Shown: in pieces, positions 25,225-33,977 of the stretch
Position numbering within the stretch: the stretch's first letter is position 1
Layout: every line of letters starts with the position of its first letter
Assembly: GCA_934691925.1 (NCBI GenBank)
Contig: CAKUTI010000004.1
Coordinates: forward strand, 23,171-87,170
Length of the DNA: 64,000 bases
Source: an uncultured Treponema sp.
GTDB taxonomy: Bacteria; Spirochaetota; Spirochaetia; Treponematales; Treponemataceae
Reading direction: 5' to 3'
Position numbers and translations under genes: made by a program
Notes under the pieces: generated by a model
Database searches by the model: none
Seen by the model: only the letters and a program-made list of their open reading frames with translations
Told to the model about the DNA's origin: nothing

Positions 25225-25843
25225 GAAAAAAATTACGGTTGAAAAAATACCCATTGCTTCTTTTTGCATTTTTCTTTCTCGTTTTTTGCCTTTCTTGTTC
25301 GCTTGATTCAAATCAAGAACGTTATTCAGTTTTCTCAAATGAAAACGATGAAATAGAAGATTCTGAAAACGCTGGTTCTTCTGAAAATTTGGAAACTGAA
25401 GCTGATGAAAAATTCGGCGGATGGACGATTCTTGTTTATATGGCGGCGGACAATGAGCTTGAAAGCGTGGCGATTTCCGACTTAAACGAGATGGAAAATG
25501 TCGATTTGCCTGATGAGCTAAACTTGCTTGTTCTGCTTGACCGTTCTTGCGGATTGGAAGTTTCGGGGCAGGGCGGAGAAAAATCGTCTTGAACGGAAAA
25601 ACGGCACATTTTGCCTGCTTTGGAATAGCAATTTAGACACAAGAATTATCCGCGGACAAAATTCATTTGCAGAAGAAATCGTTGAAAAATTAAAAATTAT
25701 GCGACGGAAACGTAAGTTTATATGAATATAATGGGCTTGGAGTTTTTGTCCGTATATTTTCTCCGCTCAGAATTTCAAAATCTGAATACGGCGATTGTGG
25801 AAAACTCATTTTAAAGCGAATTCATGACAGCGAAAAGCCGTAA
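25221..25843 (+). pseudogene. Clostripain-family (C11) peptidase, frameshifted remnant
   Basis: The frame starting at 25221 encodes a lipoprotein signal (FFFLVFCLSC) and an acidic linker. The conserved start of the C11 peptidase domain follows: GGWTILVYMAADNELESVAI, then DLNEME and ELNLLVLLDRS. It stops at 25592 after only 123 residues, where family members continue for about 250 more with the catalytic His and Cys. A second frame is open from there to 25725 and a third from about 25710 to 25843 (NVSLYEYNGLGVFVRIFSP), so at least two indels are implied. The catalytic residues are not found in an intact frame. It overlaps the upstream lipoprotein gene by four bases and was once part of the same operon. 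Confidence 0.65.
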
Positions 25844-25884
25844 TTTATGAAGAAAGCTGGATTTACAGCGATTTTGGCAGAAAG

Positions 25885-25918
25885 TTATCCACAAAATTGG
25901 TGGAAAAATTGTGGATAA
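25885..25918. promoter_or_regulatory. Pair of inverted consensus DnaA boxes
   Basis: TTATCCACA at 25885-25893 and TGTGGATAA at 25910-25918 are both perfect matches to the consensus DnaA box, in opposite orientation and 16 bases apart; with one extra base each the arms are 10-bp perfect inverted repeats. They sit in decaying peptidase DNA, not beside dnaA or dnaN. Chance is possible for single boxes in a 64-kb window; a facing pair is less expected. Confidence 0.45.
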
Positions 25919-26220
25919 GTTGGTAAAAAGTGGCTTTGGAGTGTTGATATGTAAAGAAGATTCTGTGGAAAACTTGTGGAGTTATTCGAATGATATTTTT
26001 GGAAGAAAAATTTTTGAGGCAAATTCTTCTAGCGAGCTTGCGAGTAGGGCAGGCTGTGTTGTAGCTTGCATCGCGGAAATTTTATCGGCTTATACCGGCG
26101 TTTACGTTGTTTCTTCGTTTATAAATGACAACAAGAGCAATTTTTTGACTGGAAGCGGCGAGATAAACTGGAGTGGAATTAAGAAAACTAAAAAAAAACT
26201 GGCACTTTTTCAAGTGCCAG
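25911..26220 (+). pseudogene. Remnant coding DNA with a C39-like fragment
   Basis: An open frame from 25911 runs into the terminator and the end of the convergent mmdA gene, so it has no proper 3-prime end. Residues such as ELASRAGCVVACIAEILSA, then TGSGEINWSGIKK, recall the cysteine loop of C39-like papain-fold peptidases (GC.VTC.AMIL...G.I.W). The start lies within the DnaA-box pair and lacks a ribosome site. It is most likely leftover DNA of a lost gene rather than a working one. Confidence 0.35.
26191..26220 (-). terminator. Terminator of the carboxyltransferase gene
   Basis: CTGGCACTT (26199-26207) and AAGTGCCAG (26212-26220) form a perfect 9-bp stem with a four-base loop. A run of eight A at 26191-26198 is the U tract on the minus strand. 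Confidence 0.9.
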
Positions 26221-26229
26221 CAGATTTTT

Positions 26230-27753
26230 TTACAGCGGAATATTTCCGTGTTTTTTTGCGATTACATCAGAAGATGCTTTGTTTTCAAGAATCTCAAAAC
26301 TCTGAACAACGCGTTTTCGTGTTTCTTCTGGATTTATGACAGCTGCAATGTAATTTCTTTGCGCCGCGATTGTCGGAGTCATAAAAGTCGCTTTGTACTC
26401 GGCTTTTTTCTGCTCGACAAGCTGGGCGTTGTTCGGGTCTTTCATCTCTTTTGCGAAGAGAATTCCTGTGGCACCTTCTGCTCCCATTACAGCGATTTCC
26501 GCTTTCGGCCAAGCGTAAACAAAATCCGCTCCGAGGTGCTTTGAACACATTGCGATGTAAGCTCCGCCGTAAGCCTTGCGCAAGATTACTGTAACTTTCG
26601 GAACTGACGCTTCCGAGTAAGCGTAAAGAATTTTTGCTCCGTGACGGATAATTCCTTTCTGCTCTTCCTGTGGTCCTGGGATAAAGCCCGGAACGTCAAC
26701 AAGATTCAAAAGCGGAATATTGTAGCAGTCGCAGTAGCGCACATGGCGCGCGATTTTGTCTGAAGCGTCGCAGTTCAAAACTCCGCCCAAATATCCAGGG
26801 TTGTTCGCAACGATTCCGACTGTTTTTCCTTCGATTTTTCCGAATCCGACAACAGCGTTCTGCGCAAATTCGCTCATAACTTCAAAGAATGTTCCGTCAT
26901 CGATTACGCGGTTGATTACTTCGCGAACATCGTAGCCTTTTGTGCTCTGGTCGGGAAGAACTTCCTCAAGCTCCTTTGCCTTTTTTTCTGTGTATTTGAA
27001 ATCAGGCTTCGCAAAAATTCCTTTTGTCTCTTTTGCTTCGAAAGGAGTTTTGTCTCCATAGAAATGCGGAATGTAGTCCAAAAGCTCGCGGACTTTCTCG
27101 TAGCAAGATTTTTCATCTTCGCATCTGAAATGCGCGACTCCTGATTTCTGGGAATGGATTGCAGCTCCGCCCAAGTCGTCTGCCGAAATGTCCATGAACA
27201 TAACTTGCTTTACAACTTTCGGTCCTGTGATGAACATTTCAGAAATTTTATCAACAGTGAAAATAAAATCTGTGAGTCCAGGAGAGTAGACAGCTCCGCC
27301 AGCGCAAGGTCCTGCGATTATTGAAATCTGCGGAATAACGCCCGACGCTCTCACGTTCTGCTTGAAGATTTCGCCGTATCCGCAAAGCGCGTCAACGCCC
27401 TCCGGGATTCTCGCTCCGCCAGAGTCGTTCACTCCGATTACCGGGCATTTGTATTCGATTGCTTTTTCAATAAGCTCTGCGATTTTTTCTCCGTGGACTT
27501 TTCCGAGCGAGCCGCCCTGAACTGTAAAATCCTGCGAGTAAATTCCGACTTTTCGTCCGTTGATTGTTCCGAATCCTGTGATTACTCCGTCGTATGGCAA
27601 ATCTTTTTTGTCCATTCCGAAGTTTGTGCACTGATGTCTGGCTCCAGCGTAGATTTCCATAAAGCTGTCTTTGTCGCAAATCAAGTTGATTCTTTCAATT
27701 GCGTGAAGCTTGCCTTTTGCGTGCTGTTTTTCAAGATTATACTCAAAAGCCAT
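26230..27753 (-). CDS. mmdA: Acyl-CoA carboxylase/decarboxylase carboxyltransferase subunit (MmdA/PccB family)
   Basis: A 507-residue biotin-dependent carboxyltransferase. Two crotonase-like halves are visible. The N-terminal half holds YDGVITGFGTINGRKVGI, NDSGGARIPEG and AGPCAGGAVYSPGLTDF. The C-terminal half holds VGFGKIEGKTVGIVANNP, VDVPGFIPGPQEEQKGIIRHG and KAYGGAYIAMCSKHLGADFV. Family members move a carboxyl group between a biotin carrier and propionyl-/methylmalonyl-CoA, as in methylmalonyl-CoA decarboxylase (sodium pump) or propionyl-CoA carboxylase. No biotin carrier, gamma or beta membrane subunit is adjacent, so the complex must be encoded elsewhere. A strong promoter and a leader hairpin lie upstream. 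Confidence 0.92.
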   Translation of the reverse strand: MAFEYNLEKQHAKGKLHAIERINLICDKDSFMEIYAGARHQCTNFGMDKKDLPYDGVITGFGTINGRKVGIYSQDFTVQGGSLGKVHGEKIAELIEKAIEYKCPVIGVNDSGGARIPEGVDALCGYGEIFKQNVRASGVIPQISIIAGPCAGGAVYSPGLTDFIFTVDKISEMFITGPKVVKQVMFMDISADDLGGAAIHSQKSGVAHFRCEDEKSCYEKVRELLDYIPHFYGDKTPFEAKETKGIFAKPDFKYTEKKAKELEEVLPDQSTKGYDVREVINRVIDDGTFFEVMSEFAQNAVVGFGKIEGKTVGIVANNPGYLGGVLNCDASDKIARHVRYCDCYNIPLLNLVDVPGFIPGPQEEQKGIIRHGAKILYAYSEASVPKVTVILRKAYGGAYIAMCSKHLGADFVYAWPKAEIAVMGAEGATGILFAKEMKDPNNAQLVEQKKAEYKATFMTPTIAAQRNYIAAVINPEETRKRVVQSFEILENKASSDVIAKKHGNIPL

Positions 27754-27779
27754 AAATAACCTCTAAAAATAGAATTTCA

Positions 27780-27804
27780 TTACCCGGCTTTTTTAGCCCG
27801 GTAA
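27780..27804 (-). promoter_or_regulatory. Leader hairpin of the carboxyltransferase gene
   Basis: TTACCCGGCT (27780-27789) and AGCCCGGTAA (27795-27804) pair in nine of ten positions with a five-base loop. It lies in the 5-prime untranslated leader, about 26 bases before the ATG and clear of the GAGG ribosome site. It could be an operator or an RNA stabiliser. Confidence 0.5.
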
Positions 27805-27819
27805 CCTAAATCTGTACAA

Positions 27820-27848
27820 ATCCTATTCACAAAAGTTTAATATGTCAA
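27820..27848 (-). promoter_or_regulatory. Sigma-70-type promoter for the carboxyltransferase gene
   Basis: On the minus strand TTGACA (27848-27843) is followed after exactly 17 bases by TAGGAT (27825-27820). A second overlapping TTGACA occurs about 20 bases further upstream. Transcription would start near 27813, giving a leader of about 60 bases. Confidence 0.7.
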
Positions 27849-27922
27849 TATGACAAAAAACGTAAAAGTGTCAAAATAGATTTTAGAAAATCGATTTTTT
27901 TTATCCGGCCTTGGATTTTTTC

Positions 27923-28442
27923 TTGATTCGCCACGATGACGAACGCCGTCAAAGCACTTTTTCTTGCTTCGTCACGATGACGATTGCCGTCAAAACGTTA
28001 TTTCTCGATTCGTCACGATGACGAACGCTGTCCAAACGATTTTTCTTGATTCGTCATGGTGACGATTGCCGTCAAAGCACTTTTTCTTGTCTCGCCATGA
28101 TGACGATTGCTGTCAAAACGTTATTTCTTGATTCGTCACGATGACGAACGCCGTCAAAGCACTTTTTCTCGCTTCGTCACGGTGACGATTGCCGTTCAAA
28201 CGTTTTTTCTTGTCTCGTCACGATGACGAACACCGTTTTATTGTTATTTCTTGATTCGTCATGGTGACGATTGCCGTCAAAGCACTTTTTCTCGCTTCGT
28301 CACGGTGACGATTGCCGTTCAAACGTTTTTTCTTGTCTCGTCACGATGACGAACACCGTTTTATTGTTTTTTCTCGCTTCGTCATGGTGACGATTGCCGT
28401 CAAAGCACTTTTTCTTGATTCGTCACGATGACGAATTCTGCC
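27923..28442. repeat. 41-bp palindromic tandem array, 12.7 copies
   Basis: Twelve full units of exactly 41 bp run from 27923, with a partial thirteenth from 28415. The constant part is TTGATTCGTCACGATGACGA preceded by a T-rich run; its core TCGTCA-N3-TGACGA is a 6+6 palindrome with centre CGA, CGG or TGG. The remaining ~20 bases vary among a few types (AACGCCGTCAAAGCACT, ATTGCCGTCAAAACGTT and others). Units 7-9 and 10-12 are nearly identical, which shows a recent duplication of a 123-bp block. It fills most of the 736-bp gap between two minus-strand genes. There are no spacers unique to each unit, so it is not a CRISPR array. Confidence 0.97.
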
Positions 28443-28489
28443 AAATCGCTTTTTGCCGAAATCTTCAGGCTTTGACTCAAAAATTAAAT

Positions 28490-30226
28490 TCAGTTTTTCA
28501 GAAAATTTTCTGCTTCTTTGCTTCCGTATTTTTCCGCTAGAAATTTTGCATCGTTTTTGATGTCGTTTTCGTCCGGAAGCCATTCGTATTTTGCTTTAAG
28601 AATTGAAACCGCATCTTTTATAGAATTTCCGTTTTCCAGAAGAGCGTAATATTCATCTGAAAAAGTTTTCGACTTTACCGAAAGCGGCGACGATTTTCCT
28701 TTTCCGCCTTTTACAATCCAGCGGTTTCCGTTCCATTCAAGCTCGACTTCCTCGGTTGTTTTTTCCGCGAAAATTCTGTTCGCGTCCTGATGAACGAGAT
28801 AATATTCCGCCGTGTGAACCGTTTTGTCTCCGCGCTTTAGAATTTTGCCGTTTTCTTCTTTTAATGATTCAGGCTTTTCCATTCTTTTTGGAAACTTGTT
28901 TTCCGCCGGGAATTTTTTTCCGTCGATTTTCAGATTTGTGATTCCGTACATCCAGTTGCTCGAATTTTTGTTGTAAAAAAGCCATTGCCCGGGCGTTACG
29001 CTTTTGTCCGCCGCGTTTTGCTCTTCGCGCTGCTTTGAAGTCACATAAAATCCCGCAACCTTGAAGATTAAATCCCTTGTCTGCTTTCCTTTTGCGATTT
29101 CCTGCAAATTCGGAACGTCCGCCCTGTGGATAAAAGTGTACATCGCGGCCGCCGTTTGTATTGAGTCAAGACCTTTCGACGTTGCAAGCTGGCGGTTTTC
29201 CTTGATGAAGCCGTTTGCCATCCACGCCGCAAACGCAAGAAAAGCCGCAAGCGCGAGAATTGCGGTTTTGTTCCGCCTGAAAAAACGCTTTACGGCAATT
29301 TTCGCGCTCATTTTTTTTGCGAACGCGTTCCGTTTTTTTTCAAGATTTTTTTCTTCAAAAGAAATTTCAGAATTTTTTTCGGAAGAGATTTCGGCGTTTT
29401 CATTTTTCTGATTTTTTTGCGTGATTTCTAATTCGCGGTTGAATTCTTCAATATCAAAATTTTCCGCGAGATTCAGATTCTTCTGATTTTTTTTCGCGTC
29501 TTTCGAGATTTTCAGCTCCCTTTTTCCGGCTTTTTCAAATTCTTCCGGCTTGATTTTTAGTCCCGCGTCGATTGAAGAGGCGAGTTTTTCGCTGATTTTT
29601 GGAAGATAAAGCTTTATCGGAATGAATTTTTCGTCTCCAATGTCAACTTGGCGTTTTGTCAAATCGTTTTCGTCAAACGGAAATTTTTTCGTGAGCGATT
29701 TATAGGCTGCAACGCTTCTGAAAAACAAAATTTGCTCTTTTGGAGACAAGCCTTTATAGACAAACTTGAAATTTCCGCTGTTCTTGTCAGAATCTTCTGT
29801 GCAGTTTTGCGCGCAATTTTGCGCGCACTGCTCGAAAAGCTCAGGCGGCAGAAAAATAATTTTTTCGTTTGCAAAGACAATTCCTTGTGCGCCGCCAGAA
29901 ACATTCAGGTTTTCATTTTTTTCATATGCTTTTGTAAGCGCGAGAATCAATTTTTCAACTGCGTTTTTTTGAATTTTTTTGTCATTTTCGCTTAGAATTT
30001 CAAGAAAAGATTTTCCTTCTGAAAGTTCCGCCGTAAAAAACACCGAGCCGCTTTTATTTTCAATGTCCGCAAATTCAAAATCAGAAAAACGGATTTCATT
30101 TCCATCAAATTCTGCGATTTTTCCTTTTTCTTCAATCGAAAGAGAAAGTTTTGTCCGTCCAAAAGATTCTTGGTTCAAGCCGGAATTCAGCCAGATTTTT
30201 CCGTCTTTGATTTCTATAATTCGCAT
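28490..30226 (-). CDS. Single-pass membrane protein of unknown function
   Basis: The frame opens at 30322, but the ATG at 30226 follows GAGGA and avoids overlap with the divergent hpt promoter, giving 578 residues. Residues 1-235 are an acidic soluble region (MRIIEIKDGKIWLNSGLNQ onward, with GLSPKEQILFFRSVAAYKSL), reminiscent of a degenerate kinase-like fold but without identifiable catalytic motifs. A Lys/Glu-rich linker follows, then one membrane helix at about 346-364 (KTAILALAAFLAFAAWMAN), then about 210 extracytoplasmic residues with conserved Trp (GQWLFYNKNSSNWMYG). Cytoplasmic sensor plus periplasmic domain is suggested by topology only. It is divergent from hpt. Confidence 0.65.
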   Translation of the reverse strand: MRIIEIKDGKIWLNSGLNQESFGRTKLSLSIEEKGKIAEFDGNEIRFSDFEFADIENKSGSVFFTAELSEGKSFLEILSENDKKIQKNAVEKLILALTKAYEKNENLNVSGGAQGIVFANEKIIFLPPELFEQCAQNCAQNCTEDSDKNSGNFKFVYKGLSPKEQILFFRSVAAYKSLTKKFPFDENDLTKRQVDIGDEKFIPIKLYLPKISEKLASSIDAGLKIKPEEFEKAGKRELKISKDAKKNQKNLNLAENFDIEEFNRELEITQKNQKNENAEISSEKNSEISFEEKNLEKKRNAFAKKMSAKIAVKRFFRRNKTAILALAAFLAFAAWMANGFIKENRQLATSKGLDSIQTAAAMYTFIHRADVPNLQEIAKGKQTRDLIFKVAGFYVTSKQREEQNAADKSVTPGQWLFYNKNSSNWMYGITNLKIDGKKFPAENKFPKRMEKPESLKEENGKILKRGDKTVHTAEYYLVHQDANRIFAEKTTEEVELEWNGNRWIVKGGKGKSSPLSVKSKTFSDEYYALLENGNSIKDAVSILKAKYEWLPDENDIKNDAKFLAEKYGSKEAENFLKN

Positions 30227-30256
30227 AATTTTCCTCGCCGTGCATTTGCTATGAAG

Positions 30257-30285
30257 TTGAATTCTGTTTATTATATAAAGATAAT
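30257..30285 (+). promoter_or_regulatory. Sigma-70-type promoter for hpt operon
   Basis: TTGAAT (30257-30262), a 17-base spacer and GATAAT (30280-30285). The start point would be near 30292, just before the GAGG ribosome site, so the leader is very short. Confidence 0.6.
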
Positions 30286-30303
30286 CAACTTTGAGGAAAT
30301 CAT

Positions 30304-30900
30304 ATGAAAGAATTTTTGCCATACGAAACAGTTAGAAATGATGCATTAAAGCTTGCAAGCAAAATTTATCACGACGGATTTATTCCGGATATTATTTATG
30401 TTCCGCTTCGTGGCGGCGCGTACATGGGAAATGTCATCAGCGAATATTTTAAGCTCGCGCTGAAAGGCAAAAAGCCTGTTCTTTACGCTGCGGTTGTGGC
30501 TCGTTCTTACACAGATATTCGTGCTCACGATGAAATCAGAATTGACGGATGGACATATTCGCCGGATTATCTTCGCCAGGGAGACAAAATCCTTTTGATT
30601 GACGATATTTTTGACACTGGCCGCACGCTGAATTATCTCGTGAATTATCTTTTGAGCAAGGGCGTTCCAAGAAAAGATATAAAAGTTGTTGTTCACGACT
30701 ACAAAAATTTTACGAACAAGGAAACTCTTCCTATTAAGCCTGACTACTGGTGCCGTAAATTCGACATTTCAAAGCCGGGGGAAGACCGCTGGATTCATTA
30801 TTGCAGCCACGAGCTTGTCGGACTTTCAAAAGAAGAGCTTGAAGAACATTATTATAAGGAAGATCCAGAACTGCGCGCCGTTCTTGATGAAGTAATTTGA
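30304..30900 (+). CDS. hpt: Hypoxanthine/guanine phosphoribosyltransferase family protein
   Basis: A 198-residue type I phosphoribosyltransferase. The PRPP-binding motif ILLIDDIFDTGRTLN is at about 97-111, and YVPLRGGAYMGN (about 33-44) forms the PPi loop. The hood region lies near both ends (LPIKPDYWCRKFD). The protein matches the hypoxanthine/xanthine/guanine salvage group, which attaches PRPP to purine bases; base specificity is not certain. The clear ATG has TTGAGGAAATC in front. It begins a chain with the beta-helix protein (TTG start overlapping its TGA) and rnhB. Confidence 0.82.
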   Translation: MKEFLPYETVRNDALKLASKIYHDGFIPDIIYVPLRGGAYMGNVISEYFKLALKGKKPVLYAAVVARSYTDIRAHDEIRIDGWTYSPDYLRQGDKILLIDDIFDTGRTLNYLVNYLLSKGVPRKDIKVVVHDYKNFTNKETLPIKPDYWCRKFDISKPGEDRWIHYCSHELVGLSKEELEEHYYKEDPELRAVLDEVI

Positions 30901-33224
30901 AAAACTTTTTCGCCTTTCTGCTTTTTTTTCTGCTGAGTTTCTCTTTGTTTTGCCAAAATCAACAGCGGATAATTTCGCCTGTTGAAGGAGATTTTGCGAA
31001 CAAGCAGTTTTTGGCGATTGAATTAAGTTCCGGCGAGGAAGCGTTTTACTCGTTTTCTTCGTCGGGCGAGGCTTCAGATCCGCTCGAATACGGATTTGCC
31101 TACGACAGCCCTGTCTTGGTTGATTTAAGCGGCAAGATTGACTTGAAAATCGCAATCTTGAAAAAGCCCGCTGATTCTTTTTATTCTGCCGAAAATAATT
31201 CTGAAGATTTTAATGGTTCTTTTTCATATGGAGATTCAGAACGCAATTTTGATAAAAATCCCGATTATTTTGATTTTTCTTCTTTTGACTTTTCGGATTC
31301 GTCTTTTCAGCCAAATTCTTTTTCGGAAAATTATGATTCAAAAAATCAGAATTCAAAAAATATCGAACGCTACGAGATAAAGTACAGCGTTCAGGAAAAT
31401 CCAGAAGTTTTTGATGAAAATTCTGAAAAAAACGCGTTTGTAAAAAAAATCCTGAAAAACGAGATGATTTTATGTTCCGGCTCGGTTTCGCTGAAAATTC
31501 CTTCCGAAATGAAATTTTGCCTCGGAAACGGAGAAAAACCTTTCATCAACGGAACGGAGCTTTCTGTGTCGCCTGAAAGCTGCCTTTCCCGCCTGATTCC
31601 TTGCACTGTCACGGACGGAAATCAAAAATGGCGTTTTATAATCAATTTGCGCGGAAAAACTTCCGGGAGAATCCATCCGCAAATAAATTCTGATGAAAAT
31701 GTTCCGTTTGAAATCAAGGACTGGCTCACTTTTCAGTTCAATGGGAAAAATCTTATTTGGAGCATTGACGGCGGAATTTGGTCTGCGTCAAAAGAGCCTG
31801 TTTTTTTGAACCGGAACAAGCCTCACACAATCCGCTGGCAAAGCGTGGCTTACGAAAGAGGAAATCCTGTGAAAACTTTCGTCTTGCCGCCGAAGCCTGA
31901 GCTTGAAAAATTCTACGAGAACAGAGCCGCGTATTTTGCGCTAAAAGGCGACGACAATTACAAAATGCGGATAATTTCCGACGGTCTCGGAGAAAAAAGC
32001 GAAAATGACGAAAGCGATTTTCTTTATAGTCAAGTGATTTTTGACACTTTTGAGGGCGACTCGATTTCTGGAAAAGCCGAGTTCGGAATTTATTATGACG
32101 GCGTTTTTCAGGGAAAATTGCTTTCTGAATACGAAATTGACAAGCAGCCTCCGCTTGCGCCGGTTTTCAACGCGAGCGAAAAAGGATTTTATGTGCGCTC
32201 TGATGTCGAGCTGAAAATCGAGGCAGAGAACGAGGCAAAAATTTATTACGCGATTTCAGTCCCGAACGAGCTTTCCGCAGGAACTTACAGCGAAAATTCT
32301 CCTGAGCTTGATGTGCAGCTTTCAAATTTCAAGCCTTACAATTTCAAGAAAATAAAGCTCCGCTCCGGGAAAAAATCCGCAGTTTTCTATAAAATTGCGG
32401 CGTTTGCGGTTGACAAGGCTGGAAACAAAAGCTCGTTTTCTGAATACAAGCTCATAATCGACGAGTTCAATTATTTTATCGATTTTGGATTTGCCGGGGA
32501 AAATTCTGACGGAAGCAAGAGCCGTCCGTTCAATAATCTCCAGCAAATTTTGAAAGTTATAAACAGCTCTGATTTCTCGCATTTTTTCGTGTCTGGGAAT
32601 TTTGAAATCGGAAAAAACACTGAGATTTTGTCGAACTGCGCGTTTACAGGAACTAGCGAGTCGCGCTCGAGAATAACTTTTTCGCCTGAATCTTGCTTGA
32701 TAGTTAAGAATTCGAGCATTTCATTTGCAAACTGCTACATTCAAAAATCATTTTTTGAGACGGAAAATTCGGATTCAAGAATGATTGTGCTTGAAAATTC
32801 CGCTGCGGAATTCAACGGCTGCCAGATTTTCGGGAATTTCAGCGGAAGCGGTGTCCTGATAAGTGCCGAAAAATCAATGATGAATTTTATGTCGTCAAAT
32901 TTGGCGTGCAAGGCTTTGTCTTACGCCTGCGTGGTTTCCGCAGTCTCTTCTGAAATTTCGTCTGAAAAATCAGCTTTTGCGGCAAACGCGGAAACTTCCG
33001 TTGCGGCGAGCGTTTCAAAATCGCGTCTTGACTTAGAAAATTCCGTTTGCTCAGTTTCGGGGCATATCGGAAGAATCGTCGAGGCGGAATCTTCAAACCT
33101 GAAAATGAGCAAAAATAAATTTTCTGCCGATTTTGACGAGAAAAAGCGCGGAGTTAAGGCGATTTACAAAGATAAAATAACTTTAATAATAGAAGATTCT
33201 GAAAATATTGAGGAAGGTTTTTAA
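30897..33224 (+). CDS. Secreted protein with C-terminal parallel beta-helix
   Basis: Translation appears to start at TTG 30897, which overlaps the hpt stop (TTGA), so it is probably coupled. The 775-residue product has a signal peptide (MKNFFAFLLFFLLSFSLFC). Residues about 20-530 are beta-rich with Ser/Asn/Phe-rich insertions. From about 545 the sequence DGSKSRPFNNLQQILKVINS is the start pattern of DUF1565-type right-handed beta-helices, and short coils such as SSISFANCYIQ, SAAEFNGCQIFG and SSEISSEKSAF then repeat about every 22 residues to the end. No catalytic residues of pectate lyases are evident. Surface or periplasmic, function unknown. Confidence 0.7.
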   Translation: MKNFFAFLLFFLLSFSLFCQNQQRIISPVEGDFANKQFLAIELSSGEEAFYSFSSSGEASDPLEYGFAYDSPVLVDLSGKIDLKIAILKKPADSFYSAENNSEDFNGSFSYGDSERNFDKNPDYFDFSSFDFSDSSFQPNSFSENYDSKNQNSKNIERYEIKYSVQENPEVFDENSEKNAFVKKILKNEMILCSGSVSLKIPSEMKFCLGNGEKPFINGTELSVSPESCLSRLIPCTVTDGNQKWRFIINLRGKTSGRIHPQINSDENVPFEIKDWLTFQFNGKNLIWSIDGGIWSASKEPVFLNRNKPHTIRWQSVAYERGNPVKTFVLPPKPELEKFYENRAAYFALKGDDNYKMRIISDGLGEKSENDESDFLYSQVIFDTFEGDSISGKAEFGIYYDGVFQGKLLSEYEIDKQPPLAPVFNASEKGFYVRSDVELKIEAENEAKIYYAISVPNELSAGTYSENSPELDVQLSNFKPYNFKKIKLRSGKKSAVFYKIAAFAVDKAGNKSSFSEYKLIIDEFNYFIDFGFAGENSDGSKSRPFNNLQQILKVINSSDFSHFFVSGNFEIGKNTEILSNCAFTGTSESRSRITFSPESCLIVKNSSISFANCYIQKSFFETENSDSRMIVLENSAAEFNGCQIFGNFSGSGVLISAEKSMMNFMSSNLACKALSYACVVSAVSSEISSEKSAFAANAETSVAASVSKSRLDLENSVCSVSGHIGRIVEAESSNLKMSKNKFSADFDEKKRGVKAIYKDKITLIIEDSENIEEGF

Positions 33225-33225
33225 G

Positions 33226-33843
33226 ATGGGAATTTCACTTGTTTGCGGATTTGACGAGGCTGGAAGAGGTCCTCTCGCAGGTCCTGTTACTGCAGGAGCT
33301 GTGATTCTTCCAAAAGATTTTCCTGTTGAGATTTTAAATGACTCAAAAAAACTTTCCGAGAAAAAACGCGATTCAGCGGAAAAAATCATAATGGAAAAAT
33401 CGTGCTGGGGAATCGGAATTGTTGACCACGAGACAATCGACAAAATCAATATCCTTCAGGCTTCAATGTACGCAATGAAAATCGCCTATGAGATGATGAA
33501 ATCAAAACTTCCTGAATGGCTGAAATTGCAGGGCGGAGAATTTGCGGAAATCGCGGAAAATGAAAATCTTGACGGATTTATTTCAGCTATAACCGACGGA
33601 ACGAGCTGCCCGAAAGTTCCGTGCAAAGTAAGGTGCGAGCCGAAAGCCGACGGAAAATATCCTGAAGTTATGGCGGCGAGCATTATCGCTAAAGTTGAGC
33701 GCGACAAAATGATGCTCGAATATGACAAAATTTATCCTGAATATGGCTACGCAAAGCACAAGGGCTACCCGACAAAAGCCCACAAGGAAGCCTGCCGAAA
33801 ATTTGGACCAAGTCCAATTCAGCGTCTTTCTTTTAAGTATTGA
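33226..33843 (+). CDS. rnhB: Ribonuclease HII
   Basis: The ATG at 33226 is one base after the previous stop and follows AGGAAGG. The 205-residue enzyme has the RNase HII signature: CGFDEAGRGPLAGPVTAGAV with the DE pair, NDSKKLSEKKR, the third acidic residue in the ITDGTSCP stretch, and the MAASIIAKVERDKMM motif supplying the last aspartate. C-terminal YPTKAHKEACRKFGPSPIQR is also diagnostic. It removes ribonucleotides from RNA-DNA hybrids. A roughly 15-residue insertion (LQGGEFAEIAENENLDGF) before the third acidic position is longer than usual. Confidence 0.95.
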   Translation: MGISLVCGFDEAGRGPLAGPVTAGAVILPKDFPVEILNDSKKLSEKKRDSAEKIIMEKSCWGIGIVDHETIDKINILQASMYAMKIAYEMMKSKLPEWLKLQGGEFAEIAENENLDGFISAITDGTSCPKVPCKVRCEPKADGKYPEVMAASIIAKVERDKMMLEYDKIYPEYGYAKHKGYPTKAHKEACRKFGPSPIQRLSFKY

Positions 33844-33977
33844 AATTTTTGCGGGATTTTTTAGGTTGTGAAAAACTGCGCTCATTCTTTCCGGTTTCTG
33901 CCATTGCTATTTCAATAAAATTGAAAACAAACAATGTTTTTTCGGCCTCGCGTCATTTGTATGCAATCGAAAAAAAA

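Noticed and set aside
25885..25918. Chromosomal replication origin
   Set aside because: Only two boxes, no A/T-rich unwinding region with more boxes, and no dnaA, dnaN or gyr genes nearby.
27754..27815. Riboswitch in the carboxyltransferase leader
   Set aside because: The leader is only about 60 bases with one simple hairpin and no known aptamer core.
27923..28442. CRISPR array
   Set aside because: Units are contiguous and their variable halves fall into a few recurring types instead of unique spacers; no cas genes are present.
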